Shown piece by piece: positions 46,409 through 56,701 of a DNA stretch of 64,000 bases (position 1 is the first letter of the stretch; every line of letters begins with the position of its first letter). Where the stretch lies: contig NTMA01000021.1 in the NCBI GenBank assembly GCA_002917075.1, positions 496,001 to 560,000 on the forward strand, read 5' to 3'. Under the pieces are notes generated by a model. The model searched no databases. It saw nothing but the letters and a program-made list of their open reading frames with translations, and was not told the origin of the DNA. The position numbers and the translations under genes were made by a program. This DNA comes from Hawksworthiomyces lignivorus (lineage: Eukaryota > Ascomycota > Sordariomycetes > Ophiostomatales > Ophiostomataceae).

Positions 46409-48745
46409 ATGGGCCTGCTAGACCTCGCCGCGGATCTGGCGGCTGTGGTCGGTGCCTCACGGTCCATTGCCACGAAACATGCGGCATTGAGGTCGCGCCA
46501 GCTCGGCGCATCATTTCCCGCTTCCGCTAGAGTCGTCGAAAATGACCCAAAACAGAAGTCTGAAGAGAGCACTCCCGGTGATGATGGTGCAGTCCCAGCA
46601 GCGCCGACAGCTTCGCCTGAATCGGCCACTCAAATGGCTTCTGTGGGAGAATCCTCTGCTCCCTCTCAGGAAGCAGCGCAGGCCTCAGAATTTCAAAAAG
46701 ACGCCCAAGATGCTGAGGAACCAATTATGCCAAGCTTTATCAAACGAGCACAGCTTCCTCCGTCAGCAGCGCCGCACAGGCTGCGAAAGATGCGGCCAGC
46801 TGGTATCGTACAGCCTTCACAGCCGCATCCTCTCGACCCTAGGTTCAAGAATCTGTCGTGGAACCCGCTCACCGGAGAGAGTCAGACGGCGCCCGAGAGT
46901 GTACCAATAGAAACCAGTCATCTGTCCAAGAAAATTGCAGATGCTGTTCCGACAGATGTTTTCCGCGAAACCCACGAGTCACAAGAGCCAGAAACTCCGA
47001 TTGAAAGCGGAGAAAAGGAGCACTCCATCAGCCGAGGTCTGCCTGAAGTGGAAGCCAAAGATACCTTACTATCTGGGAAAGCCGTAACGCCTTCGGCTGT
47101 ATCTGCAAGTGAAGTGCAAGCACTCCCCATACAATCTGCGAAGCTAGAGCAACCGGTGACGACTTCGGATGGCGTCGAAGATGAGCCACCATCACAGTCT
47201 TCTCAGGCAGTCTCATCGGATTTAAAAGACGGGAAAGCAACGCAGGAGTCAGCGGAAGTAGCGGCTCATTCAAATGTTTCAACCGCGGAACCGTCGTCGC
47301 TAGTTGGATTGCCTGCCGAAGGCACATACGAAGCGGTTATGAAAAATGAAATCCCATTGTCTACAGCATCCATCACAGATGCAGTGCCAAAGCGCGCCTT
47401 TGAGCTTAAAGAATCCAGGGTACCCGCTTCGCGGATCAGCCGGATGTGGAACTACGGTGGGCTAGCTGCAGGCATGTTGGGCGGCGCGCTCACGGAGAGC
47501 ATCAGTCGTAGCTTCGGCGGTGGCAGCACAGACGGCTCGGTAATGCTGAGCGCTGCAAACCTGGAGCGGCTGGTGTCGCGGCTGTCTCGGATGCGCGGCG
47601 CCGCTCTCAAGCTGGGCCAGATGATGAGCTTCCAAGATGCCAAAATGCTGCCGGCCCCGCTCCAGGAGGTGCTCCAGCGCGTGCAAGACGGCGCCGACTA
47701 CATGCCTGCCTGGCAGCGCGACCGGGTACTAGTATCCAATTTGGGGGCGGACTGGCGCGACCTCTTCAGCGAGTTTGAAGAGAAGCCGCTCGCAGCCGCT
47801 TCGATAGGCCAGGTGCACCGCGCGACGCTGCGGTCCAACGGGGCACCTGTCGCGGTCAAGATTCAGTTCCCCGGCGTGGCCGACTCGATCAATTCCGACC
47901 TCGACAACTTGGCCATCCTGCTGACGGCGACGCGAATGCTTCCCCGCGGCTTGTACCTGGACAAGACAATTGCCAATGCGCGCACGGAACTGGCATGGGA
48001 GTGCGACTATCTCCGCGAGGCGGAATGTGCAGAGCGTTTCCGCACGCTTCTGGAGGAGGCAAAGGAGACCGGTGCCGAGGGCGCATTCGCTGTGCCTGAG
48101 GTGTTTTCGGAGGCGTCTGGCAAGCAAGTCCTGACCATGTCTTTCATGGGCGGCGTCGGCGTGACCAAAGTGGCATCGGACCTGACGCAGGAGCAGCGGG
48201 ACTGGATTGGCACGCAGATTCTCCGGCTGTGCCTGCTCGAGATCACGCAGTTCCACTTCATGCAGACCGACCCTAACTGGACGAATTTCCTGTACAATGC
48301 CGACACGAGCAAGCTCGAGCTGCTCGACTTTGGCGCGTCGCGCGAGTACCCGGCCAACTTCATCGACCAGTACGTGCGCCTGCTGCGCGCTGCTGCGCAG
48401 TCGGACCTGGACGGCGTGCACGACATGTCGCGCGAGCTCGGCTATCTGACGGGCCACGAGAGCCGAGCCATGGTGGACGCGCACACGCAGTCCGTGCTGA
48501 CGCTGGCCGAGCCGTTCCGCGACGACTCGCCCGCCGTGTACGACTTCCAGGACCAGACGATCACGGACCGCGTCCGGTCGTTCATCCCCGTCATGGTGCG
48601 CGAGCGCCTGACGCCGCCGCCCGAGGAGACGTACAGCCTGCACCGCAAGCTGAGCGGTGCGTTCCTGCTGTGCGCGCGCCTCGGCAGCCGCGTGCCCTGC
48701 CGCGGCTTGTTCGACGACAGCCTGAAGAAAATGAATCTTTCGTAA
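46409..48745 (+). CDS. COQ8: Coq8/ADCK3 atypical kinase (ABC1/UbiB family)
   Basis: Atypical kinase/ATPase of the mitochondrial inner membrane needed for coenzyme Q biosynthesis. 778 residues from MGLLDLAADLAAVVGASRSI. Family motifs are complete: KxGQ helix in AALKLGQMMSFQDAKMLP (about 397), the Ala-rich nucleotide loop AAASIGQVHRATL (about 460), VAVKIQFPGVADSINSDLDN, ELAWECDYLREAECAERF, DPNWTNFLYN (about 621) and LLDFGASREYP (about 638). The AAAS loop instead of GxGxxG is typical of this family. Unusual: residues about 40-340 are a long Ser/Glu/Pro-rich, low-complexity region between the N-terminus and the conserved core. Convergent with RRP36. Confidence 0.9.
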   Translation: MGLLDLAADLAAVVGASRSIATKHAALRSRQLGASFPASARVVENDPKQKSEESTPGDDGAVPAAPTASPESATQMASVGESSAPSQEAAQASEFQKDAQDAEEPIMPSFIKRAQLPPSAAPHRLRKMRPAGIVQPSQPHPLDPRFKNLSWNPLTGESQTAPESVPIETSHLSKKIADAVPTDVFRETHESQEPETPIESGEKEHSISRGLPEVEAKDTLLSGKAVTPSAVSASEVQALPIQSAKLEQPVTTSDGVEDEPPSQSSQAVSSDLKDGKATQESAEVAAHSNVSTAEPSSLVGLPAEGTYEAVMKNEIPLSTASITDAVPKRAFELKESRVPASRISRMWNYGGLAAGMLGGALTESISRSFGGGSTDGSVMLSAANLERLVSRLSRMRGAALKLGQMMSFQDAKMLPAPLQEVLQRVQDGADYMPAWQRDRVLVSNLGADWRDLFSEFEEKPLAAASIGQVHRATLRSNGAPVAVKIQFPGVADSINSDLDNLAILLTATRMLPRGLYLDKTIANARTELAWECDYLREAECAERFRTLLEEAKETGAEGAFAVPEVFSEASGKQVLTMSFMGGVGVTKVASDLTQEQRDWIGTQILRLCLLEITQFHFMQTDPNWTNFLYNADTSKLELLDFGASREYPANFIDQYVRLLRAAAQSDLDGVHDMSRELGYLTGHESRAMVDAHTQSVLTLAEPFRDDSPAVYDFQDQTITDRVRSFIPVMVRERLTPPPEETYSLHRKLSGAFLLCARLGSRVPCRGLFDDSLKKMNLS

Positions 48746-48995
48746 AGCCGGATGCGAGGTCTCGTCATCTTCGGGATTGCATTCTCTGGTGCTTCTTTAT
48801 CACTTGTATCAACAGGAAAAGGAAAACGCTGCTCATGCGATTGTGTATAACTGTATATGTATGATAATAGAAATAGATTCTATGGTAGCAAAATGCAGCA
48901 AAATGGTATAGACTCTCAGCCAGATGCCTGCGCCCCTCTCTTCTGCCTCGCTCCCTTTCTCTCCCTGCTGCACGGACTCTCTCTCGCGTCTCGCG

Positions 48996-50137
48996 TCAGC
49001 CCGTCCGCCGCTGCAGCGGCATCTCGCGCCGCTCGCGGGCGGCGACCTTCTTGCAGCGGCGCTCGATGGCCTTTTCGACCTGCTGCTCGGACATACCGGC
49101 GAACTTGTCGACCAGCAGCCGCTTCTTCTGCTCCGACTTCTTGAGGAAGTAGGGCGTCTTGCCCTGGCGCACCAGCTCACGCTCGCGCTTCTTGTGCTCG
49201 TCCAGCACGGCCTGCGCCTTGGCCTTGGCCTCGCGGTCGCGCTTGCGGGCCTCCATTGACGACAGCGTGCGGCGCAGTTGCGCGGCCTCCTGCTCGGCGG
49301 TCTCGGCCCGCGCGAGGTTGGCGCTGCGCGGGTTCTTCTTCTTGCGCTCCGCCTTGGCCGTCCGCTCGGCGGCAACCATGGCCTCGCGCAGCTGGCGCAT
49401 CTCGGCGTCGCGGTACTCGTCCAGAAAGGCGTAGTTGCGCTGCGCCCGCTCCTCGTCCGCGCGCGACGGCGGCGCCTGCGCCATCGACGCCAAAAAGAAC
49501 CGCGGGTCGCGCGCCCGCGCCTCCGACGGCCGCACGCTCACCCCCGCAATGGTGGCGTCGCCGCTCGTCCAGTCGCGGCCCCGCTTCACCGCAAACCGAC
49601 TGGACATCTCCGCCGGTGCGTGCTTGCTGCTGCGCGCCTGCTTGGCCGCGCTGGGCCCCCGCGCTGGCTTTGTCGGCCGGTCCCGCGACAACGACTCCGC
49701 CTCAGCAGCTGCCGCTGCCGCTGCCGCCGCCTTGCCGCTTCCAGACTGCTTGCTCTTGGCCTGCTTCTCGCGCTTTTTCAAGATCTGGCCAAAGGTGAGC
49801 TGCTCAGAAGGCGAGGGTGGCTCTTCACTGACGTCGTCTTCTTCCTCACCGCTCTGCTGCTCTTTTTCATCTGCATCGCTGCCTTCATCCTCGTCTTCTT
49901 CACTGCCAGATGTTGCCTTTCCGTCACCATGTCAGCAAACTGAAGATATATGAGATTATGCAAGTGAAAGGCTAAATGAAGACAACATACTTCGGAAACT
50001 TCGCTTTCCCTATTGCTGAAGCGGTCACCATCCTCGTCAAAAAAGCCGATCTCTTCATCTTCGATAGGCTTTGCTGGCAGGCTTCGTCCTCGCTTCTCAA
50101 GCCCAGAGGTTCCTCGCCTCCTCTTTCTAGCATCCAT
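48996..50137 (-). CDS. RRP36: rRNA processing protein Rrp36
   Basis: Nucleolar component of the SSU processome, needed for early pre-18S rRNA cleavages. Exons (minus) 49991-50137 and 48996-49916; 355 residues. The acceptor at 49917 sits just behind a CTGAC branch-like site and keeps phase; using the earlier CAG would bring a stop into frame. The N-terminal third is acidic (ATSGSEEDEDEGSDADEKEQ). The conserved core includes LTFGQILKKREKQAKSKQSG, SRFAVKRGRDWTSGDATIAG, ARDPRFFLASMAQ, NYAFLDEYRDAEMRQLREAM, and the C-terminal basic helices VRQGKTPYFLKKSEQKKRLL, VDKFAGMSEQQVEKAIERR and KKVAARERREMPLQRR. The RDPRF and TPYFLKKSE blocks are diagnostic. Confidence 0.93.
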
Positions 50138-50795
50138 AACTGTGACTTAGCAGTAGGTTGACTGTACAACAGTCTTCTAAATGAGCTTGGAACGAAGCGC
50201 GACAAGGGAAAAGCCTTTTGAAAGGCGGTGAAATGTGAAAGAGTTTACGTTTCCCTTGCTGTATTCTCAAAGCAGAATATGCTCTTGGTAAATAAAAATG
50301 AGCTTTCTGATAAAAAATGGTATCCTAGAAGGAGCTGCTGAGATCAGTTCTATATGTAAAGAGAGCCCTTACAATTTATAGTTTCTAGGTTTTCAAGTCT
50401 AAGCTTAGGACGACTGAAACTTTTTTTTTAAGTGCACATAAACCAACCAACCAATCACAGCCCTCTGCAATTGGCCTGCCACAGCGCCTAGCTAACAATT
50501 CTGCTAACAAAAAGGCACATTTTCCCGCTTCTATTGGGCCATCTTTAGTAAATCTCTAATAAGAATGTTCGTGAAAAAGGTACACATGTCTCATACGAAA
50601 AGACTCAATGCCACTGTTTTCCTTCTTCCTCAGATCTCTTCTCTTTACGGTCATGACTTCGATGATGCCTAATTGAGAGCAGCAGAGAGCTACCTGAGTA
50701 GACATCCTATAATATCAAAACAGCTGCCCTTGACATTCTCTACTCTTTGTCTAGATCCTTTCCTCAAGGCATCAGTTGGGTCGAAAGCAAGACTT
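50138..50795. promoter_or_regulatory. Divergent promoter region RRP36 / FCP1-like gene
   Basis: About 660 bases, AT-rich, with an AACC-repeat leading into a CCAAT box at 50441-50455. The downstream frame is open from 50673, so part of this may be leader or extra N-terminus. Confidence 0.45.
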
Positions 50796-52460
50796 ATGGT
50801 TTCATTGGTCTTCTGGAGGTATAGGCTCTTCTCTATTACCGCTACCTCTGCTCAAGCGAGCAGACTGACGAGTTTTCGGCCCGTTTCAATATTACTGAAA
50901 AGGGCTACTTTTGCTACAAAGTCAGCTCAACCTGCAAATTCCAAGTTTTCTCGCTGTTTTTCTTCTGGCTTGAATTCGAGTTCCAGGAGGCATTGCAAAA
51001 TCAACTCTCAAGCCGAGCGTGACGCCTTAGCCCTCAGCGACGGTCAAACAATCGACAAAACAATGGATGCAGACCCTGGAGGCGGCACGGCTCCAACTAC
51101 ACGGTCTCGAGGGCGTCAGAATGCACTCCTCGCTAGCTCCTTAGATCGAGAGACGGCATCTGTACTATCACAAAGCGAGGCTGGAAAACTCTCCTCGGCA
51201 GGACCAAAGAAGAGGAGGCCCAGAAAGAAAAGGAAAGCGGCCGACAACGGATCCGAGATTCAAACACCGCAACCCAGCGAGCCAGATGCGGGAGGGCTCT
51301 CGTTAGTTAGAAAAGCCAGCAACACTTCAGCCGCTGCCGCGATCAAAGAGAAAAAGGCGGCCAAGAGGGCGGCCAAGCGAGAGATCAAGCGAGCGATCAA
51401 GCAGGTGATCAAGGAAACAGAAAAGAAAGCAGAGAAGCAAGAGGCAGCCAAGCAGCAGGCCGAAACAACTACGCCGAAGAAGAAGAAGAAAAAGCGAGCA
51501 AAGTCCAAAGCAAGGATTTTAACACCAGGAGGGGATGAAATTGGTCCTGATAAAAGCGAGAATGCGGAAACGAAGGCCACAGATAGCGATCTGGTACAAG
51601 GAGAGGATATGACGAATACGGTTCTCGAAGACAGCACGGCAAAGGGCACGGAGGCTGCAGCTGTGGGCCACGGAGGGGATAGAGGCAGGGCAGCGCACAG
51701 CATATCGGCGGCAGCAGTCGCGGAGGCGAAGACGGCACTAGGCTTAGAGAGCACACCTTCAGTCGTCAAAATACCACGACCAAGGTCGCCCGTAAGAGCG
51801 CCCTCCTCCAGATCTGGTGGCGTGCCCGAACCGACGCTCGCATACCTCCAGTCCGCCAAGACGCAGCCGTCTGTGCAGACATCGGCGGCGCAGCCGCTAC
51901 TCGTGGTGATTGATCTCAACGGCACGCTGCTGTACAGGCCAAGCGGGCGGCGTGCGCCGCGGGCATTCGTGGCACGGCCGCAGGCGGCGACTTTTCTGAA
52001 CTACTGCATTCAAAACTTCTGGGTCGTGATCTGGTCGTCGGCGCGGCCGGAAAACGTCCAGGCCATGTGCTCCCAGCTTCTCACGCCCCATGAGCAGAGA
52101 GGTATCGTGGCCATCTGGGGCCGTGACCGGTTTGGCCTCACAGCGGAGGACTACAACCAGCGCGTGCAGTGCTACAAGCGGCTGTCGACACTGTGGCAGC
52201 ACCCAACAGTCCGCCAGTCCCACCCAGAGTTCCGGACCGGCGGCCGCTGGTCCCAGGCCAACACGGTGCTCATCGATGACTCGCTGGAAAAGGCACGCAG
52301 CGAGCCCTTCAACTTGATCGAGGTCCCCGAGTTTGCTGGCAACCGCCACGAGTCCCCAGAAGTCCTTCCCATGGTACACGACTATCTCAACAAGTTGAGT
52401 TTTCAGTCAAACATCAGCGCATATGTACACGCAAACCCATTCTGCTCAGCTGCAAATTAA
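50796..52460 (+). CDS. FCP1-homology (HAD) domain protein, DxN variant
   Basis: Single-exon protein of 554 residues from the Met at 50796 (595 if from 50673). The N-terminus MVSLVFWRYRLFSITATSAQ continues basic and Ser/Thr-rich without acids for about 60 residues, resembling a mitochondrial presequence; a Met at 51064 would remove it. Next comes a lysine-rich, NLS-like and coiled segment (GPKKRRPRKKRKAADNG, then KEKKAAKRAAKREIKRAIKQ). The C-terminal FCP1-like HAD domain starts LLVVIDLNGTLLYRPSGRR and includes FWVVIWSSARPENVQAM, KRLSTLW and NTVLIDDSLEKARSEPFNLI. HAD motif I is DLNGT: the nucleophile Asp is present but the second Asp is Asn. Motif II-like WSSA and acidic motif IDDS are present. 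Presequence and NLS point to different compartments; location and substrate are unresolved. Confidence 0.78.
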   Translation: MVSLVFWRYRLFSITATSAQASRLTSFRPVSILLKRATFATKSAQPANSKFSRCFSSGLNSSSRRHCKINSQAERDALALSDGQTIDKTMDADPGGGTAPTTRSRGRQNALLASSLDRETASVLSQSEAGKLSSAGPKKRRPRKKRKAADNGSEIQTPQPSEPDAGGLSLVRKASNTSAAAAIKEKKAAKRAAKREIKRAIKQVIKETEKKAEKQEAAKQQAETTTPKKKKKKRAKSKARILTPGGDEIGPDKSENAETKATDSDLVQGEDMTNTVLEDSTAKGTEAAAVGHGGDRGRAAHSISAAAVAEAKTALGLESTPSVVKIPRPRSPVRAPSSRSGGVPEPTLAYLQSAKTQPSVQTSAAQPLLVVIDLNGTLLYRPSGRRAPRAFVARPQAATFLNYCIQNFWVVIWSSARPENVQAMCSQLLTPHEQRGIVAIWGRDRFGLTAEDYNQRVQCYKRLSTLWQHPTVRQSHPEFRTGGRWSQANTVLIDDSLEKARSEPFNLIEVPEFAGNRHESPEVLPMVHDYLNKLSFQSNISAYVHANPFCSAAN

Positions 52461-53020
52461 TAGGGAGCAGATGCATCTCTGTTGCTAGTTCACCTTGAAT
52501 ACAAGCAAAATGTGAGGATATCGGTATTCGCACCTGCCGTTTTGGCGGATTTCAAACTACCAAGATAGTGAGACGAGGAAAAGAGAACTGCCTCGTCATG
52601 TATAGCCTTATAGTTTACATTTCATGGCGAATATAGAACGAGCTAGCATGGCTGCCCCCATAACGCCACGTATGAAGCATTGTAGCATGCTTTAGAAGAC
52701 GTGCGACTAGAAGGATGACGAAGAATACATCTAACCAGAGCGCCATCTTTTCTCCGGCCAGTATACTGTGTCACGATTGAACAACTCGGAACGTGGCAAT
52801 GTCCATTTATGTCTTTATTTTTTTTTTTTGTATTTCCCATCGTCGTACGAATTTTTTACGTCTTTTCACCCGTAACACGCGTAAAAATAAGTACATCATA
52901 CCAGTCCTGCATAGCTACATACACGTAACGCATTTCCTTTTACTCGTTTATGGACGAGAGCAGCCAGCCCATCCAACCCATCCGATCCCGAATCCATTCC
53001 ACGTCAACCTCATTAACAAT
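52461..53020. other. Convergent intergenic region
   Basis: 560 bases between the FCP1-like stop and the eEF1B-gamma stop; T-run at 52820-52829. Facing 3' UTRs, nothing else seen. Confidence 0.5.
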
Positions 53021-54766
53021 TTATTTGAAGACCTTGCCGGCGGCATGAGCGTACTCCTTGCCGTCGACCGTTGCTGGCCGGTCCCAAGACCACTCGCCCT
53101 CGACGTACTCGCGGTCCTCGGGCTTAGTAGGGTCTAGCTTGGTGAACTCGTAGCTCTCGTAGTCAGGAGCCACATCGAAGACGGGCTTGAAGTCGTCACC
53201 CCGGATGACGAAAGCACCCCGGATGATGGAGGCGTTGTTCTCGCCGTACACTGAGGCACAGCCGAACAGGTACTTGCGAGACGCCTCCAGACGGTTGTTG
53301 AAGCCGCCAATAAGGTTATTTGACATGAAGGTCATGGTCAGCTCATCGTTGTACTTGTACTGGACCTTCCAGATGGAGTACTCGTCGAACTTGACATTCT
53401 CCCAGAACCACTTCAGGGCAACCGGAGTGTCGTTGTTGGAGTAGAACCGCTTCCACTCGTCCAGAGCGAAGGTGGCGCGCGGCAGCAGGTCAATCGGGTG
53501 CTTGGGTTTGGGCTCGGCAGGAGCCTCATCCTCCTCAGCAGCAGCAGCAGGCTTGGGAGCGGCCTTGGGGGCAGCCTCCTTCTTGGGAGCCTCAGGCTTC
53601 TTGGGAGGGACGTTGGTGAGAGCCGGCTTCTCGAGCCAGTTGACCTTGGGGGCCACGCTGGAGTAGATGGGCTGGTTGTAGACGGTCTCGAACCAACGGG
53701 TGATGTTGGGGTTCTCGCTGCGCCACTGCTTGTCGAAGAAGTACTGGAAGCCACGAGCAGTGATGCTGGCGGCGAAGATGTCGGCCAGCGTGATGCGCTC
53801 ACCAACAAGGTAAGTGTTGTGCTGCAGGTGCTCCTCGACAACGCTGAGAGCCTTCAGGGCAGCCTTGGACGATTCCTCCACGTTCTTCTTGTTGTAGGGA
53901 GAGTTGCCCAGAAGGGGGCTGTACCAGCCACCCAGCTTGGGGAGAACCTCCATGTTGAAGAAAGAGGCCCACTTCAGGATAGAAGCATAGCTATAGCGAA
54001 GAAGATAATTAGTCTACGATCATTTACAAATGCTTTGACCTGGAAGAGCGTTCTCTGTGGAGGTTGAAAGAAGCACGATAATGTGTGGGTGATTCAACTT
54101 ACTCCTGCTTGGTCTTGCCGAGGAGGGTAGTCTTCTCGTTCTGGGAAGCCACTGCAAATACGCAAAATTCACGGTCAGCAATCTATGTCTCCGAAAGAAG
54201 AAAAATGGATCATAGAGCAAATGTGAAGAGGAAAAAATGGTAAAGGATCAGAAGTTAGAAAACCAAATCGACACAGGAGTGATTCAGATAGGGATAACTG
54301 TTATAAATGTCTAATTCATCACGGATAAAAAGCAATTCCTTCTCGCTATGGCCGGAGCAAAACAGCAAGCAATGAGGCAATTCTCCCAAAACGGGATGAA
54401 AAGTGTTCCAGGTAGCGTTGGTGCCTAACATACCGTAGATAGCGATGGCGACGCTCTCGAAGAGGGTGAAGCCATCAGCACCAACAAAGGTCGGGATCTT
54501 GCCCAGCTTGTTGATCTTGAGGTAATCGGCAGGAGCCGTAGCAGGGACAGTCTCAACCAGCTCAAGATCGAGGTTGTTCGCCTTGGCGATCACCAGGATC
54601 GAGGTGGTGCGCGGGTTGGCCTAGACATCGCGACGAGATTTGATCAGTCGGACGTTCCCAGTTCTCTTTTGCATGACAGGCTTAGGAAAAAGAGAAGAAG
54701 AGACATTTACAAAGACAAAATACAAAAGATACTCACCACAAAGCCGTAGAGCTTTCCGAAGGACAT
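53021..54766 (-). CDS. TEF4: Elongation factor 1-gamma (eEF1B gamma)
   Basis: Structural subunit of the eEF1B exchange factor that recharges eEF1A with GTP in translation. Exons (minus) 54737-54766, 54434-54620, 54103-54151, 53021-53990; 411 residues, phases consistent. The GST-like N-terminal domain starts MSFGKLYGFVANPRTTSILV, with LKINKLGKIPTFVG; the GST C-terminal part has NTYLVGERITLADIFAASIT and GFQYFFDKQW. A Lys/Ala/Pro linker (about 215-255) leads to the EF1G domain: HPIDLLPRATFALDEWKRFY, SNNDTPVALKWFWENVKFDE, then IGGFNNRLEASRKYLFG and a final WSWDRPATVDGKEYAHAAGK. Yeast has two paralogues (TEF4 and CAM1); the symbol is for the family. Strong T/A-rich upstream DNA fits a highly expressed translation gene. 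Confidence 0.96.
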
Positions 54767-55426
54767 GGTGACTGTAATGCGAGCTGGTTGACTGGAATGC
54801 AGAAAAGGGGGAAAGGAGGTGATGTCTTGGAGGAGGAGGGGTTGAAAAGGACTGGGAGAAAAAGAATACAGAGAGGACAGTTTTTTTTTCTAGTCAGAGA
54901 AAAAAAAAGTTTCGACAGCGGGCTGGTGGGGTGCAATACAAAAAAAAAAGCGGCCAGACATAAAAAAATGAGTTAGAGGGAGAGAAATGCGGGACAGCAC
55001 TGACCAGCAATTGGTTGATACAGCAACTCTGTGTCGCAAGGTGCTAAGCCACCTCTTTTATCGATATAAGCCTTTTAACGAGTACGCTAGGGGGGGCATG
55101 TGTGGCTCAAGCTTCTAGTGGCTTCACGTGATCCAGACGTCAGGGAAAAACTTTTAGTTCAATTGAAAATTTGACGGTTTTAGCTGCATGCGAAGAGCTC
55201 AGAGGGGAGAGACTGGTCTCGGTTTGTGCGAACACCACGAGCGTCAAAGCAAAAAGGAGTTAGTTTGGCCGACTCGAGCTGGCCCATTGGATACCGGAGA
55301 AGGCGAATCAGGCTGGACACGAGACATTTCATGGCAGCAGCGCCATTGCACCGACTGCATCCCGTTCATTCTGGTTAACTTCCTCGGCTTTGTTTCGCGC
55401 ACACGACGAACACCCTTCCTTTCGCC
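54767..55426. promoter_or_regulatory. Divergent promoter region eEF1B-gamma / uS9m
   Basis: 660 bases between divergent starts of two translation genes. On the plus strand it is G/A-rich and A-run-rich at 54800-54970, i.e. T/C-rich on the eEF1B-gamma sense strand, as in many strongly expressed fungal promoters. No ORF of note. Confidence 0.5.
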
Positions 55427-56701
55427 ATGGCGAGCTTACGAACAAGTCTACGGCCTCATCGCACAGCAGTGTGCCACGCGCCATGGCTTCAGCTCACGAG
55501 ACAGTTTGCCCTCCTGCGGGTCAGCACAGCAGGCTCCGACGCCGGATCTAGCCGAAGCAGAGCACTTGCTCAGACACGAAACAGCTCGACTAGCTCGGAA
55601 GACAGCGGCAGAGACGACGAGCTGATATCGGCACTACTTCGCACGGGACCTCTTGAGGACCTCGCAGGAGTCCCGGATCTGGGCAATGGAGGCGACGGCG
55701 CGGCTTCCTCCCCCAAGACTGTGTCCGTTGATCTGCCTCGTTACGCGCGAGCGCTGCCCGTATCGCCGTCGTACTTTTCGCGGCAGCCCCATTTCAATGA
55801 CAGCTTCCTGCGGATGCAGGAGCTGTACCGGCAGTACGCCCACCTGCCCGCGGCCCTCCCCGACCAGATCGAGCGCGTGGCGTGGAAGAGCCTGCGCGAG
55901 TTCCGCCAGAGCAACGAGGAGGACATCAAGGCCCCGCAGTACAACCGCTGCATCGCCATGGTCAAGCACCTGCACAAGATCCACCCCTCGCTGAAGCCAG
56001 CCGGCGTCGTCGATGCCCTGGCCGAGTTCCGGCGGATCATCAACCCGTTTGAGAGCGGGGCGCGGCCCTTGACCATCGACCGGTTCGGCCGCGCCATCGG
56101 CGTCGGCCGGCGGAAGACGTCTGTCGCGCGGGCGTGGGTCGTGGAGGGCACGGGCGAGGTGCTGGTCAACGGCAAGAGCCTGAGCGAGGCCTTTGGCCGC
56201 GTGCACGACCGCGAGAGTGCGACCTGGGCGCTGCGCGCCACCGAGCGGACGGACAAGTACAACGTGTGGGCCCTCGTCGAGGGCGGTGGCACCACAGGCC
56301 AGGCGGAGGCGCTGACGCTGGCCGTTGCAAAGGGCTTGGCTGCCCACGAGCCGGCACTAAAGACGGCACTACGAAAAGGTGTGTATTCTTTCGTGTTTTT
56401 TGGGTCCGTCTGTGGAACTCTTCTACCTGTCCTTCTTACATTTTTACCATTTCCCTTCCCCCCATTTCCCTCCCCCCATTTCCCTCCCCCCCTTTCTTTC
56501 TTCTTGCTCGTCTTCCGCGCCCTTCCATGCCTTGTCTACCTTATCCCAGGACCAATTTGACTGCTGTCTGAGGAATGATTGATTAACGTGTTCGTCTCTC
56601 GCTTTCCAGCTGGTTGCATATCGCGTGACAGGAGAATGGTGGAGCGGAAGAAGCATGGCCATGTGAAGGCAAGAAAGATGCCGGCTTGGGTCAAGAGATG
56701 A
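55427..56701 (+). CDS. MRPS9: Mitochondrial small-subunit ribosomal protein uS9m
   Basis: Protein S9 of the mitochondrial 37S/SSU ribosome. Exons 55427-56378 and 56610-56701; 347 residues. The N-terminus MASLRTSLRPHRTAVCHAPW is a plausible mitochondrial presequence. A fungal-specific central part (FNDSFLRMQELYRQYAHLPA, KAPQYNRCIAMVKHLHKIHP) precedes the universal S9 domain: GRAIGVGRRKTSVARAWVVE, GTGEVLVNGKSLSEAFGR and GGGTTGQAEALTLAVAKGLA. The second exon supplies the essential basic tail RDRRMVERKKHGHVKARKMP and WVKR, which reaches into the ribosomal P-site region in S9 proteins. Missing the 231-nt intron would remove this tail. Divergent from eEF1B-gamma. Confidence 0.95.

Noticed and set aside
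51260..51925. 221-codon minus-strand ORF in the FCP1-like gene
   Set aside because: Antisense Ser/Ala/Phe-rich shadow of the Lys-rich coil.
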